From contig JAQGHU010000057.1 in NCBI GenBank assembly GCA_028291515.1, forward strand, positions 105,870 to 169,869: DNA of 64,000 bases. Direction: 5' to 3'. This DNA is from Schlesneria sp. GTDB lineage: Bacteria; Planctomycetota; Planctomycetia; Planctomycetales; Planctomycetaceae. Within the stretch, counting starts at the first letter, position 1. Each line of letters begins with the position of its first letter. Positions 49,428 to 59,981 of this stretch are shown here, in pieces. The notes below the pieces were generated by a model. That model did not search any database, had not been told where the DNA came from, and saw nothing but the letters and a program-made list of their open reading frames with translations. The translations under genes were made by a program, and so were the position numbers.

Positions 49428-51632
49428 ATGTCTGAGAATCGCAGCACTCGATCTCACGTTAGTTCACTTTCCGCTTTGCGATGCGTTTTCGCCACGATCG
49501 TCGCGATCACATTGACTACGCTCGGCAGCCCCTGCCAAACCGAGCACCACGTCGGGCTAACCTCGAATCACTGCAGTTCGCCAGCCGCCTGCCGAATGTT
49601 GGCCGGATCCGCATCACTTGGCAAACACGCCTGTGCTTCGGCTCCCGTCGACTTCAACCGTGCGACTGCCTCCAAGCACTTGGCCGCGCCCCGAATTGCG
49701 GCCCCCGTACCAGCCAACGTGTTCCAACTCCACAGTCGCCCAGGTGCGACTAAGGTGATCTATCTCGATTTCGATGGGCAGGTGACCAAGAACACACCTT
49801 GGAATCAGTCTGCTGCTACGATCACCACGACGGCTTACAGTATTGATTCCAACACTGGTGCGTTTTCCCCAGCGGAACTGACAAATATCTACGAAATCTG
49901 GCAACGTGTTGCCGAGTGTTATTCCCCTTTTGAAGTCGACGTGACGACGGAAGCTCCCGCTGTTGCCGATCTCATCAACACGGCGGGTAGTGATACAAAG
50001 TGGGGCGTCCGCGTATTGTTCGGTGTTTCGACACCCTCGCCCGCGCCGAATTCCGGCGGGGTCGCCTATGTTGGCGGTTTTGGATGGAATTACGGAAAAG
50101 GGGCCGATGTTCCCTGTTTCGTCCTTCAAGATGGCGTCGGAACGGTGGCTAAATACAACGCCGACGCCGCGGTGCATGAAGCAGGCCATACCTTGGGTCT
50201 CAGCCATGACGGCCTATACCCCGCCAATAGCTCACAGCATGTCGAATACTACGAAGGACAGGGTACGGGAAAAGTCGCCTGGGCACCTCATCTGGGAGCC
50301 GGTTACTACGTTCCACTTGTCCAATGGAGCAAGGGTGAATACGCGAATGCCAGTAACACGGAAGATGATCTGAATATCATCGCGACGCAGAACGGCTTCG
50401 GCGTACGGGTGGATGATTTTGCGAGTGCCCAGTCCGCTGCAGTGCAGATTCCAGGTACTACGGGCAGCGGATCCTATCAGATCAGCGTGTCAGGCGTGAT
50501 CGAAACTCGCACGGATACAGATTGGTTCAAGATCACCGCCGGAACGGGAACACTTGCTGTTAACGCGGTCGGTGGACCGGCGAATTCCATGCTTGATATC
50601 CAACTGAGTCTGTACGATTCCAACGGCACGCTCGTCACCTCGGCAAATCCACCCGACGATGTTATTGCTTCGATCAGTCAGACGGTGACCAGCGGCGTCT
50701 ACTATCTTAAAATTGAGGGAGTGGCCTTGGGGAGTCCGCTGACAACGGGCTATACGGACTACAGCAGTTTGGGTCAGTACACTCTCAGCGGCTCTTACAG
50801 CACAGTGACAACGCCGACCAATACCAACGCCCCGATTCTCAGTGGAACCGGAGACCTGTTCTACCCCGTCAAATCTGCGGCGCTGCCGATCAACCCCAAC
50901 ATCAAGATTACTGATGCAGACAGCACAACAATGGCGAACGCATCAGTCAAGATTCAAACTCCCGTACCAAGCCAGGACGTGCTAAGTCTGACCACAAATT
51001 CGCAGACAATGGGCAACATCGTCAGCAGTTTTGACAGTTCAACGGGAACGCTGGCGCTCACCTCTGCTGGCGCGACGGCGACGTTGGCGCAGTTCCAGAC
51101 CGCATTCAGGGCGGTGGCCTATTCCAACTCCAGCGCGGCTCCGACGACCACACCGCGAAAGGTGAATTTCATCGTCAGCGATGGCACGAAAGCTAGCAAC
51201 GTGCTGGTCAGCACTGTGAGTATCGGCAACTACCACGTCGCGGCGACCTACAATGCCAGTACGAAAACACTGACGCTAACCGATGATGCCAACGACAATG
51301 CCATTGCCATCACATTGCGAGGCAGCCAGTTGACCATCCAAGGTGCGGGTGCAACCTTGATCGGAACCGGCACAAGTGCTGTGCAATCGGTCTCTTTCAC
51401 AGTCGGAAGTGACGTGAAAGTTGTGGGGACTTTCACAGGCGGCAATGATCAGATCTCGATATCCGGTTTGCGTTCTTCCAGCATGGCCTTCAGTCTGGGA
51501 GCCGGAAACGACGGACTCAGTCTGACGCTTTGCAACATCACGAAATTGACGGTGGATGGCGGTGTCGGAACGGACACCGTGACCACGTCTGGGACGGTGA
51601 TCACTACCAAATCCTATACCGCTGTTCCTTAG
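49428..51632 (+). CDS. Secreted metalloprotease-like protein, copy 2
   Basis: 734 aa from the ATG at 49428, which has GAGGGGAATGTT before it; in-frame ATGs further up at 49308 overlap the preceding gene. Same plan as the gene at 45452: signal, Cys-containing region ending in ACASAPVDFNRA, VIYLDFDGQVTKNTPWN, zinc motif HEAGHTLGLSHDG starting at His250, PPC-like domain, cadherin-like domain (IKITDADSTTMANASVKIQ), and a C-terminal beta part. The two copies are alike along the whole length, most strongly from the VIYLDFDG start to the PPC-like domain. Probably an extracellular protease. Confidence 0.87.
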   Translation: MSENRSTRSHVSSLSALRCVFATIVAITLTTLGSPCQTEHHVGLTSNHCSSPAACRMLAGSASLGKHACASAPVDFNRATASKHLAAPRIAAPVPANVFQLHSRPGATKVIYLDFDGQVTKNTPWNQSAATITTTAYSIDSNTGAFSPAELTNIYEIWQRVAECYSPFEVDVTTEAPAVADLINTAGSDTKWGVRVLFGVSTPSPAPNSGGVAYVGGFGWNYGKGADVPCFVLQDGVGTVAKYNADAAVHEAGHTLGLSHDGLYPANSSQHVEYYEGQGTGKVAWAPHLGAGYYVPLVQWSKGEYANASNTEDDLNIIATQNGFGVRVDDFASAQSAAVQIPGTTGSGSYQISVSGVIETRTDTDWFKITAGTGTLAVNAVGGPANSMLDIQLSLYDSNGTLVTSANPPDDVIASISQTVTSGVYYLKIEGVALGSPLTTGYTDYSSLGQYTLSGSYSTVTTPTNTNAPILSGTGDLFYPVKSAALPINPNIKITDADSTTMANASVKIQTPVPSQDVLSLTTNSQTMGNIVSSFDSSTGTLALTSAGATATLAQFQTAFRAVAYSNSSAAPTTTPRKVNFIVSDGTKASNVLVSTVSIGNYHVAATYNASTKTLTLTDDANDNAIAITLRGSQLTIQGAGATLIGTGTSAVQSVSFTVGSDVKVVGTFTGGNDQISISGLRSSSMAFSLGAGNDGLSLTLCNITKLTVDGGVGTDTVTTSGTVITTKSYTAVP

Positions 51633-51728
51633 AACGCATCCCACCTGACTGTGGCGTCCCGCGAACGGAAGCCTACTGTGTCTAACCCATGTTTCAACGC
51701 GACACGGAAGTGCGACCCGCACTAGCAG

Positions 51729-54149
51729 CTACCAAGCCTGTTGTGCTGTTCCACTTGTATCCGTGGACCACGGTGTCCACGCGAGCATGAGTTGAACGAC
51801 CGTGATATCGGTCTTTTTGGGCGTGACAACGATTTCGTCAAGTTTGACACTGTCGGCGCTTGCCCCATCAATCAGGGCATTGGCTTCGTTTTGAAACTGC
51901 CCGTTCAAATCATCAATCCGTTGTTGAACGGCGTCGGCAGTTTCTTCGGCCTGAGCGACATCCTGTCTCTCACCAGCAACGCGACTGGCGCTTCGGATTG
52001 TTGTCGCTGCTTTGCTGATATTGGTGGCCGACGCCAACTTCCTGCCGAAGACCGCCCCCAGGATCGATGTTCCGATATTCACGGCTGCGGAAAACGTTTG
52101 CTGGCTGGCTTGCGATTTTTGCTTATCAACACGTTGGTAAGCCTTACGCAATTGCTCCTGCAGGCCCGCCAGCTTCGGTGCGTATTTCGCCCGTAGCTTT
52201 TCAACTTGCAGGTCGCGACCTTCGCGAACGGAATGAGTGATGCGCGCTCGGAAATCACCTTCGGATTCGCCGGCCTTAGAAACCTCTTTCAGTTCGACAC
52301 ATTTCCAGAGTTGAAGCTTTTGCGTTCGAAACAGATGATCCCGAAGAGCACTTTGAAGCTCCGCATAAGTTTTCGCGCGGCTCAAATCGGCGGGCAACGT
52401 CGCAAATCCGCCTTGATCATCTCCATCGGCCTGTTGTTCGAGTTCATCATCCTGCGAGACCAGGGCATCGTCCCAGATCGTCGGCAATACTTCGCCGACG
52501 GCCGACAAAAACACGTTGATATCGCGCGTCTCGTCAATGCCTGCGGTGGTCTGTAGAAATCGAACCCGCGCGGTACCCAACAGCCCCGGACGATACAGCA
52601 ACTTCGCTTCCCCAAGCAGCGGTCGTGTGACAATGAATGTTTCATGAATCCCGGGAGGAAGGACTGGGTGCGCCCCAGCCGCGGAATCTTTAATCGACGT
52701 GGACAAAGTGGCGGACGGCGCGGGCAGGGCCTTCTTCTTTTCCTGCATCAACTGTGCAATCTGATCGCGATTGATCGGCCCCCTTAAGAAGGAGAGTGCC
52801 CAGCGAGTTTGAAAGACGACCGGTCCGTCTTCGTGGACGTTGTTCATCAGGAAAACACGGTTGCTCAAGCCAGACAGGATCTTCTCCATCTTCGCTCGAT
52901 CAAAATTCGCTCCAGCCGCCGCCGATGCCCCTTCCAAGCCATCGAGCACCCGCGCTTTATCTCGTTCAGTCTGCAACCGCCCCAGGAACCAGGTCCCCGC
53001 ATTGGAGAGCCCCTTGTAGTCGATATCGACCGGATTCTGAGTCGCGAGCACGACACCCAATCCAAACGCGCGTGCCTGCTTCATCAGCGTGAGCATCGGC
53101 GTTTTGGAGGGAGGGTTGGCCGTGGGGGGGAAGTAGCCGAATACTTCGTCCATGTACAGCAAGGCGCGCAGGCTGGATGTCCCTGACTGATTGCGCATCC
53201 AGGCGACCATCTCGTTCAGCAAGATCGTGACAAAGAACATCCGCTCGCTGTCGGACAGATGTGCGATCGAAATGATCGACAACTGCGGCTTGCCCTCGGG
53301 TGTATAAAGTAACCGCTGGATATCCAGCGATTCCCCTTCCATCCACGCCTGAAAGCTGGGCGATGCGATCAGATTGTTCAACGTCATCGCGAAGGCGAAG
53401 CGATCTTTCGACGGGAAGAAACTTTCCAGGTCCATGAATCCGACCTTGTCGAATCCCGGCTTCTGGATGAGGCGGATCAATTGACCCAAGTCGACTTCTT
53501 TGCCGTCGCGCCAGCTTCGATCCAGGATCGTTGCCAGCAGGATATGTTCGCGACTTTGTAACGAATCCGATTCGACTCCCAGCAGCGCCAGCAAACCAGA
53601 TGCGGATGCGGAAACTCGTTCTCGCATCGCTTCGGAATCATTTAAGGTCGCTTCTGAAGGCGGCGCGAACGATCGCAACACGGTCAGTGGCAACCCTGCA
53701 TTGCTGGCAGGAGTATAAATTGAAATATCGACGGCGTCACGATAGCGCGCAATACGTTCTGGCGGTTGCCCCCAGGCTGCCAATCCGTCTTTCCAGACCT
53801 TTGCCATTTTTGCCGAATAGTCATCGGCGGTCATTCCCGCCCGCGCGGCATCAGACGGATCAATCCACGGCTTAAAGTCGCTTGGCCGTAATTCGGGGAA
53901 GGCGAGCAAGAGATTCCCCAAGTCTCCCTTGGGATCAATGCAGATCGAGGGAATGCCATCGATTGCGGCTTCTTCAAGCAGTGCGAGACACAGCCCCGTC
54001 TTGCCGCTACCCGTCATTCCTACGCAGACGGCGTGCGTCGTCAAATCTTTCGCGTCATACAAAAGTAGGTCGTCCACCACCGGGCGTTTGGCTTCGAGAT
54101 CGTAAGGCTTGCCGAGATAGAAGGCACCCAGCTTCTCGTAGTCTTGCAT
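51729..54149 (-). CDS. HerA/FtsK-superfamily ATPase
   Basis: 806 aa. Walker A GMTGSGKT (44-51) near the N-terminus, Walker B LLYMDEVFGYFPP near 335 and a following LMKQARAFGLGVVLATQNP sensor segment identify a HerA-like DNA-translocating ATPase (DUF87/DUF853 type). The C-terminal half has a long helical coiled-coil region (about 650-770, KLAGLQEQLRKAYQRVDKQK) and no nuclease motif I can recognise. HerA relatives work with NurA nucleases in DNA end processing or in phage defence; no nurA-like neighbour is seen here. Single gene. Confidence 0.88.
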   Translation of the reverse strand: MQDYEKLGAFYLGKPYDLEAKRPVVDDLLLYDAKDLTTHAVCVGMTGSGKTGLCLALLEEAAIDGIPSICIDPKGDLGNLLLAFPELRPSDFKPWIDPSDAARAGMTADDYSAKMAKVWKDGLAAWGQPPERIARYRDAVDISIYTPASNAGLPLTVLRSFAPPSEATLNDSEAMRERVSASASGLLALLGVESDSLQSREHILLATILDRSWRDGKEVDLGQLIRLIQKPGFDKVGFMDLESFFPSKDRFAFAMTLNNLIASPSFQAWMEGESLDIQRLLYTPEGKPQLSIISIAHLSDSERMFFVTILLNEMVAWMRNQSGTSSLRALLYMDEVFGYFPPTANPPSKTPMLTLMKQARAFGLGVVLATQNPVDIDYKGLSNAGTWFLGRLQTERDKARVLDGLEGASAAAGANFDRAKMEKILSGLSNRVFLMNNVHEDGPVVFQTRWALSFLRGPINRDQIAQLMQEKKKALPAPSATLSTSIKDSAAGAHPVLPPGIHETFIVTRPLLGEAKLLYRPGLLGTARVRFLQTTAGIDETRDINVFLSAVGEVLPTIWDDALVSQDDELEQQADGDDQGGFATLPADLSRAKTYAELQSALRDHLFRTQKLQLWKCVELKEVSKAGESEGDFRARITHSVREGRDLQVEKLRAKYAPKLAGLQEQLRKAYQRVDKQKSQASQQTFSAAVNIGTSILGAVFGRKLASATNISKAATTIRSASRVAGERQDVAQAEETADAVQQRIDDLNGQFQNEANALIDGASADSVKLDEIVVTPKKTDITVVQLMLAWTPWSTDTSGTAQQAW

Positions 54150-54251
54150 TGGTGATATCCGGAGGATGAGCGAGTCGGTTGGGCACTGAAGTGGCCCCGA
54201 AATGTAGTCGTGACACGAGCGCCAAGATTATCGCATGCCATGCGGCAATTG

Positions 54252-55451
54252 CTACTCGAGTTTGGCAGGCGACGGAGTCGATTCGATCACGCCGCGAGCC
54301 AGCCGGACGATTTTGGGATCGAGCCCGTCGAGAAACCGACGTGCCTTGATCGCGCTCTCTGGAAACGCCTCTGGCGATGTGGCCTTGCCATCTTTCTCGC
54401 AAACCAAGGCGAAGACCACGATCTGCTGTTTGCCAAAGTTTGAATCGAATGGCTCTTTACCATAGGCCGCAAGCAATCGATCAAGCGACTGCCAATCCTT
54501 CCAGCGAGCCAGATGCTTTACGACGTTGGCGGCCAACTTCGGGTGGTCGATGAATCTGCGCATGGCGTCGCAGACGACCGTGGTGGGGATGCGATCCGGA
54601 CAATAATCGCGGAGGAACACCAACGCATTTTCGACGAGCATCAAATCGTCTTCTGCACGACGATCGGCCAGCTTTTCGTCCATCAGCTTCTGCAGGCCAC
54701 GTTCACCTCGGATCAGAATATATCCCGCCATCATGCCGTCGACCCCGAAACGAGGTTGATCGGGCTCGGGAAGTTTCATGATCAATTGTTCGAGAAATTC
54801 CGCATCACTGTCGTCACCACACAAACCTAGCATCATTCCGTAAAGTCCAAGTCGCACACGAATCTGTGGATCGTCTGAGGCGAGCCACGCACGCAACTTA
54901 TTGCGAGGCAACTTGGGTGCCAGCGCCGCCACGTCCTTGAAAGTTGCGCGGCTAAACTCAGCATAGGCGTCCGCGCAGATCTCAGCGTCGGGGAACTCGA
55001 GAAACTTCAAGAAGAACGAGAGGCGATCTGCGGTCTCGGGCGGCGGCACCTTGCGAATGTAGCTGTAGAGATATTCACCACCCAGGGAAATGGGATCGTC
55101 CCAGACAAGTTCGCCGTCCTTCTCGAATCCCAGCATCAAGAACAATTCACCTGGTTTGCCATCACGTGCATAGTTGATGGTGACAGGTGTTTTCTCCTTG
55201 AACCTCGGATCCGCGCGGTACGACTTCACCACCGCAAAGGTCGTCGTGGCGTTCTGAAGATTTTTGTCAGACGCAATCGAAACCCATTTTACTTCGACTG
55301 CGACCTGGCATGTGGCCAACCGCTCGCTATACGGCGGCTTGCTGGGAGCGCAGAAAGGGCAACCTGGAACCGCAGACGCCGAACTTGCTGCGGCGGAAAT
55401 TGCCAGAAGGGCAACGATCCCTCCGATCAATCGACCTCTCCGTGGTTTCAT
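54252..55451 (-). CDS. Secreted CPFC protein, copy 1, unknown function
   Basis: 399 aa. Signal peptide (GGIVALLAISAAASSASA) followed at once by GCPFCAPS at the start of the mature protein. Then a strand-rich domain (VAVEVKWVSIASDKN, TTFAVVKSYRAD, GELFLMLGFEKDGEL) and a long helical part that looks like alpha-helical repeats (GLYGMMLGLCGDDSDAEFLEQL and onward). The neighbouring gene at 55633 has the same plan. CPFC could be a redox or metal-binding pair; the family is unknown to me. Confidence 0.78.
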   Translation of the reverse strand: MKPRRGRLIGGIVALLAISAAASSASAVPGCPFCAPSKPPYSERLATCQVAVEVKWVSIASDKNLQNATTTFAVVKSYRADPRFKEKTPVTINYARDGKPGELFLMLGFEKDGELVWDDPISLGGEYLYSYIRKVPPPETADRLSFFLKFLEFPDAEICADAYAEFSRATFKDVAALAPKLPRNKLRAWLASDDPQIRVRLGLYGMMLGLCGDDSDAEFLEQLIMKLPEPDQPRFGVDGMMAGYILIRGERGLQKLMDEKLADRRAEDDLMLVENALVFLRDYCPDRIPTTVVCDAMRRFIDHPKLAANVVKHLARWKDWQSLDRLLAAYGKEPFDSNFGKQQIVVFALVCEKDGKATSPEAFPESAIKARRFLDGLDPKIVRLARGVIESTPSPAKLE

Positions 55452-55632
55452 GATTATCCCAATCTTAACGCGCGACTTTTCTCCGGATCTTCACTTTCCT
55501 TGTTCTCGGCTCATGATCGGCAAAGCCGCCAGCAATTACCTTTTTTGTACGAGATCCGAGGTGGATTCGCTGAATTAACTTCGCCAGTTTTCGCACATCC
55601 GCACGAACGTCTACGCTAAGTTGCTTCAATGC

Positions 55633-56910
55633 TCACTTCAACAAGAAGAACCGCTTGGCTTCGTGGACCGTCTTGGGATCGCGTTTTTCCAGTTCTTCGA
55701 GACATGCCTGCGCCTTAACGACATGTTCTGGAACGGGCACCTGTGCTACCGCAGCGGCCGATCCCGTCTCGCCAGTACTTTCCTCTTTCTTGATTCCCGT
55801 GTCTTTTGCCGCAGCCAGCGTGAATCGCACGATCGCCCGCTTAATCGAGGGAATGTTGTAGGCGTCGGCGTCATACAGTTCCATCAACTGATTTTGGACG
55901 GTCCAATCTTTCATTCGTGCCAGGTCAGCAATCACCAGGTCGGCTAACTCGGGTCGGTCCAACAAGATTCGCATCGATTGACGCAGCCGATCATGCTCAA
56001 TCCGATTGTCGCCGTACTGCCACATAAACCGCAGGGCCTGCATCGCAGCATACGTCTCGCTGAACGGAGCTTTCTTGTCCCTGAGTTTCTTCTCTTCCAG
56101 GATGGTCAGTCCTTTGTCTCCAGTCAGCAGTAGATAACCGCCCATCACCCCGTCAATCCCCAGACGAAACTCTTCCTTCGGCTCGACGATCTTCTCTTCC
56201 ATCATCTTGGCATCATCGTCATTGCCGCACAGTCCAAGCATCATTCCATACAGTCCGATTCTTCCTGGTGACACTGCTCCATCAGCCAGGTTCTTATCTC
56301 CAGATGGCTTCTCCGAACGGACGGCAGGCTTGCCTTCCACCCAATGTCGCAACTTCTCACGAGGCATCTCTTTGGAGAGTTGAACGACATCAGCGTAAGA
56401 GGCATTGGCGAATTCACCAAACGCATCGTCGGCAATCATATGATCTGAATTCTCGAGGTACTTCAAAAAGTACGACAATCGTTTGACGGCGGGTTCTTCG
56501 GGCTTGGGCGAGTTCTTCATGTATTCGTAGCCGGCCTGAGTCACCTCCAGTGGGCTGCCCCATTCAATATTGCCGGCCCCGACTGTTCCCAGCAGCAGGA
56601 ACAAATCACCCATCTTGCCTGAACGGTATCGGATCAGGTTGACCTTGGTTCCCTTCTGAAGTTTGCCGGCAGCAGGTTGTCGAACAACTTCAATCACTTC
56701 AAAGTCCGTCGAACCTGCATCTGTTGCTTTCGCCGGGGCTCCGCCGACCCACTTCACCAGTACGGCAGAATCGGCACCGCTCAACTGCTCCGTCAGCGTC
56801 AACGAGGGAGCCGAACAGAAAGGACACGCCTTGGCGGTTACATCCATGGAAACGGCCAGCATCAAAGTGGCAGCACAAACAAACGTCCATGCGAACTGAG
56901 ACAGCTTCAT
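55633..56910 (-). CDS. Secreted CPFC protein, copy 2, unknown function
   Basis: 425 aa. Signal peptide (FAWTFVCAATLMLAVSMDVTA), mature start at KACPFCSA, a strand-rich domain (AVLVKWVGGAP, GDLFLLLGTVGAGN) and a helical part with GLYGMMLGLCGNDDDAK that matches copy 1 almost exactly. It has an extra acidic and basic insert near 200-215 and a longer C-terminal tail. The two genes lie in tandem, 180 bases apart, and are clear paralogues. Confidence 0.78.
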   Translation of the reverse strand: MKLSQFAWTFVCAATLMLAVSMDVTAKACPFCSAPSLTLTEQLSGADSAVLVKWVGGAPAKATDAGSTDFEVIEVVRQPAAGKLQKGTKVNLIRYRSGKMGDLFLLLGTVGAGNIEWGSPLEVTQAGYEYMKNSPKPEEPAVKRLSYFLKYLENSDHMIADDAFGEFANASYADVVQLSKEMPREKLRHWVEGKPAVRSEKPSGDKNLADGAVSPGRIGLYGMMLGLCGNDDDAKMMEEKIVEPKEEFRLGIDGVMGGYLLLTGDKGLTILEEKKLRDKKAPFSETYAAMQALRFMWQYGDNRIEHDRLRQSMRILLDRPELADLVIADLARMKDWTVQNQLMELYDADAYNIPSIKRAIVRFTLAAAKDTGIKKEESTGETGSAAAVAQVPVPEHVVKAQACLEELEKRDPKTVHEAKRFFLLK

Positions 56911-57285
56911 CGGCGAATCCCCCTGCGTGCAAGACCAGTCGCGTCGCCCGCGTGTTACGGGGACTGCTCAATCATACCACGTGACTGCTTTGAAGGGGAA
57001 TCCGTAAGCAACTTGGATGTCCACCTTTGATACAGTTCGCACCACGATCGTCGTGATCGGAACTTCCTTTCCAGGCCGAAACTTGAGGCAATATTCGCTT
57101 TCCCGCATGGTCGTCCCTAGTTTGCGCAAAATCGCCAGATCGGAGATCCGTGAACGAGACTGTTACCGCTCAAGTCCACCTCACCTCGCCACCGATGTTG
57201 TGGTCAGACGAAAAGATGTGGGCCTGCCAGACGAGTGGACTCGTGTGGCCTGAGACAAGGTGACGGCTGCGGCAAGGAATGGTGG
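56911..57285. other. Intergenic region, no convincing gene
   Basis: 375 bases between divergent transcription units. A 78-codon plus-strand frame (57017-57253) has a basic, Arg/Ser-rich product and no clear ribosome site, so I do not call it. The region should hold the promoters of the CPFC gene and of the SNF2 pair. Confidence 0.5.
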
Positions 57286-57804
57286 ATGTCGCACGGGAAC
57301 CATGACCCGTTTCGGATGGGATTTCTGACGGCTGTCGAAGACGCGGAACGCGGATTTGTGGGGGGCCTGCTGATAACCAACCGGTTTGGCCGTCCACTCG
57401 AATTCCAATGTACCGCGCCCGTCAAGCCGAATCGGGCTCAACAAATCCTGTACGGACCGACGCTGCGACCTTTCGTCCTGGGCGAACTGCTCGGTCGTAC
57501 GTTGATCGACAAGATCGGGGTCAAACCGCACCTGGTCCTGATTGAGACCGACGAGATCCTGGACTTGCGTCAGCATGTCTCCATCCCGGTCGCGTACTTC
57601 GTCAATAAGGTCACCGACGAGTCGACCCAATTGTCACTGGGAAAACTCGGGATCGCGTTCCATCCCGACTACCTCGCCGATCGCGAAGAGATGGTCCGTC
57701 ATGCCAAGGCGATCCCCGGGGATGCCGACATGCGCGAGCCGTTCGAGCGAATCCGCGAGGCACTCGCCGAAACGATCCGACTTGGCACGGCTCGAACCGC
57801 TTGA
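57286..57804 (+). CDS. Protein of unknown function linked to SNF2 helicase
   Basis: 172 aa from the ATG at 57286 (AAGGA upstream); the frame extends to 57235. A single alpha-beta domain: [29 protein letters not shown], a [19 protein letters not shown] helix, [14 protein letters not shown] and VPVAYFVNK strands. I do not recognise it. Its stop is 18 bases before the helicase start, so the two are likely translated from one message and act together. Confidence 0.78.
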   Translation: MSHGNHDPFRMGFLTAVEDAERGFVGGLLITNRFGRPLEFQCTAPVKPNRAQQILYGPTLRPFVLGELLGRTLIDKIGVKPHLVLIETDEILDLRQHVSIPVAYFVNKVTDESTQLSLGKLGIAFHPDYLADREEMVRHAKAIPGDADMREPFERIREALAETIRLGTARTA

Positions 57805-57821
57805 TTGGAAGGACGGATCCA

Positions 57822-59771
57822 ATGAAAGACGGTTCGCTGCGAATGCTCGATGACATGATCGCTCGCCGCACATCAGACCGTCCGAGCGACGGCGCAATTC
57901 CAGCACCCCATCTGAAGCTGGAGCCATCGAGCGGCTCGCTTGATGAGTTACTGTCGGAAGTCCCGTGCGAACAGGTTTCTCTCGGGGTTTCCGCCGGAAT
58001 TTATTCGTCGGGAATGAACGTCGCGCTCCAACGATGGCCGCAGATCGACACCGAGTCGATCGTCGCACCAAAATCGCCCGCGCTGATGCCCCCCTGGAAA
58101 CCGCATCGCCAGAAAGTGACTACGTTCGGAATCACGTTTCCTGAAGGTGTAGCACTATTGGCACCGCCTGCCGCTCCCGAAAAGGGAAAAGGACCAGCGA
58201 CTGACGAAACTGAAGAAGAACTGACTTCGATCGAGCCGCCACGACCGGCGTCGTTGATGGACGAAGCCACGCTCGCGGAAGCAAAGAAAAAGCTGACGCG
58301 GCTCAAGCCGCCTGATGATGCGCTGTCGATCGAAGATCGGCTGTTCTATCTCCTGCAACCCCCTCTGCAATCGTGGCTGGGTGGGCAGGAAATGATCATG
58401 CCATTCGAGCCGTTCCCGTATCAGTACGAGGGAATCGGTTGGCTCTTCTCAAAGTCAGCAGCTCTACTTGCCGACGAAATGGGTCTCGGCAAGACCATGC
58501 AAACGATCACTGCGATCCGTTTGTTGATTCGTAGTGGCCAAGTCCGACGAGTCCTGTTGGTCTGTCCCAAGCCGCTGCTTCCCAACTGGCAACGCGAATT
58601 CCGCACCTGGGCCGAAGAGCTTCCCTTCGTGGTTGTCGAGGGTGACAGTGAACGTCGTCGGCTGACCTGGACCATGCCTGGTGTTCCCGTGTTGATCGTG
58701 AACTACGAATCGCTGGTTCGAGATTTCGCGGCATTTGGCGAAGGCGAATTCCCTAAGTTCGACCTTGTCGTGCTCGACGAAGCGCAACGTATCAAGAATC
58801 GTACTTCGCGAACTGCGGAAACCGCTCGAGCGTTGCCACGTCGACGCAGTTGGGCGCTAACGGGAACACCGATCGAAAATCGCCCCGAGGAACTCGGCGC
58901 TCTCTATGAGTTCCTGGAGATTGTCCCCCCGAACGCGACCCCTGATCTGCGCCAGCTTCAGTTTCTGGCCAAGCAATTCATTCTGCGACGCACGAAGAAT
59001 CTAGTAATGAAAGATATGCCGCCGCGGCTGGACCGCGACGAATATCTTGAACTGCTGCCCGCCCAGAAATACGCGTACGAAAAGGCGGAAAAAGAAGGCA
59101 TCATCCATCTGAACGACTTGGGCGATTCAATCACAGTTCAGCACGTTTTCGAGCTTGTACTGCGGTTAAAGCAGATCACGAACTTCGACCCACTGACCGG
59201 TGAAAGTGCCAAGCTTGATCGGCTGGAAGCAGACATGGAAGAAATCGCGGCCAGCGGTGGCAAGGCGATTCTGTTCAGTCAGTGGACGAAGGTTCTCGAC
59301 TGGCTGGCCAAACCGATGGAAAAGTACGGCGCGCTGCTCTATCACGGCGGCATTCCGACCAAGCATCGCGAACCCATCCTGACGAAATTCAAAGAGGACC
59401 CGAATTCGCACATCATCCTGATGAGCTACGGAACCGGGGCGGTCGGGCTGAACCTGCAGTTTGCCGGTTACGTCTTCCTGTTCGACCGCTGGTGGAATCC
59501 GGCGATCGAAGATCAGGCGATTAACCGCGCCCATCGCATTGGGTGCAAGAGTCAAGTGATTGTGACGCGATTCATTTCCAAAGACACCATCGAGGAACGC
59601 ATCGACAAAGTGTTGACGGAAAAACGCGAACTGTTCGCTCGAATTCTGGGTGACGGAGACGACTGCAACCAGTCACTCAGCATGAACGCTTCAGAGATCT
59701 TCGGACTGTTCGATCTGAAAGCCCGTCACGGCAAGGGAACAAAAAACATCGGCCGCAACAAGAGCGCCTGA
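57822..59771 (+). CDS. SNF2-family helicase-like ATPase
   Basis: 649 aa from the ATG at 57822 (GGAAGGA upstream); a TTG seven codons earlier is less likely. After a variable N-terminal 200 residues come the two RecA-like domains: motif I DEMGLGKT (218-225), motif II DEAQ (319-322), motif [13 protein letters not shown], then the C-terminal domain with [31 protein letters not shown] and motif [12 protein letters not shown]. The protein lacks the long SNF2 N-terminal extensions of HepA/RapA. It moves along duplex DNA or remodels DNA-bound proteins. Ends convergent with mutS, 210 bases apart. Confidence 0.93.
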   Translation: MKDGSLRMLDDMIARRTSDRPSDGAIPAPHLKLEPSSGSLDELLSEVPCEQVSLGVSAGIYSSGMNVALQRWPQIDTESIVAPKSPALMPPWKPHRQKVTTFGITFPEGVALLAPPAAPEKGKGPATDETEEELTSIEPPRPASLMDEATLAEAKKKLTRLKPPDDALSIEDRLFYLLQPPLQSWLGGQEMIMPFEPFPYQYEGIGWLFSKSAALLADEMGLGKTMQTITAIRLLIRSGQVRRVLLVCPKPLLPNWQREFRTWAEELPFVVVEGDSERRRLTWTMPGVPVLIVNYESLVRDFAAFGEGEFPKFDLVVLDEAQRIKNRTSRTAETARALPRRRSWALTGTPIENRPEELGALYEFLEIVPPNATPDLRQLQFLAKQFILRRTKNLVMKDMPPRLDRDEYLELLPAQKYAYEKAEKEGIIHLNDLGDSITVQHVFELVLRLKQITNFDPLTGESAKLDRLEADMEEIAASGGKAILFSQWTKVLDWLAKPMEKYGALLYHGGIPTKHREPILTKFKEDPNSHIILMSYGTGAVGLNLQFAGYVFLFDRWWNPAIEDQAINRAHRIGCKSQVIVTRFISKDTIEERIDKVLTEKRELFARILGDGDDCNQSLSMNASEIFGLFDLKARHGKGTKNIGRNKSA

Positions 59772-59799
59772 TCGATACGATCTCACATTCATTCTTCCC

Positions 59800-59921
59800 C
59801 TTTGCGTCTCCGCGCCTTTGCGTTGATAACCCTCAAATTCAGCAAAGTAGACCACGGACGTTTCAGGCGAACTCTGTCTTGTCTGCAAGCGGATTTCACG
59901 CAAAGGCGCGGAGACGCAAAG
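59800..59921. repeat. Inverted repeat of the CTTTGCGTCTCCGCG type
   Basis: Two perfect 24-base arms (left at 59800-59823, right at 59898-59921) around a 74-base centre, between convergent SNF2 and mutS genes. Each arm itself is made of the quasi-repeats TTTGCGTCTCC and GCGCCTTTGCG. Units of this kind are common in the intergenic DNA of planctomycetes and other bacteria with many dispersed repeats. Confidence 0.75.
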
Positions 59922-59981
59922 AAACACTTGGAGGAAATCTGGGTTCCTCACGCTCATGTGTCGCCGTTTGCCCAGCCAATG

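Noticed and set aside
57017..57253. 78-codon plus-strand frame before the SNF2 pair
   Set aside because: No clear ribosome site, composition biased to Arg and Ser; could be chance.
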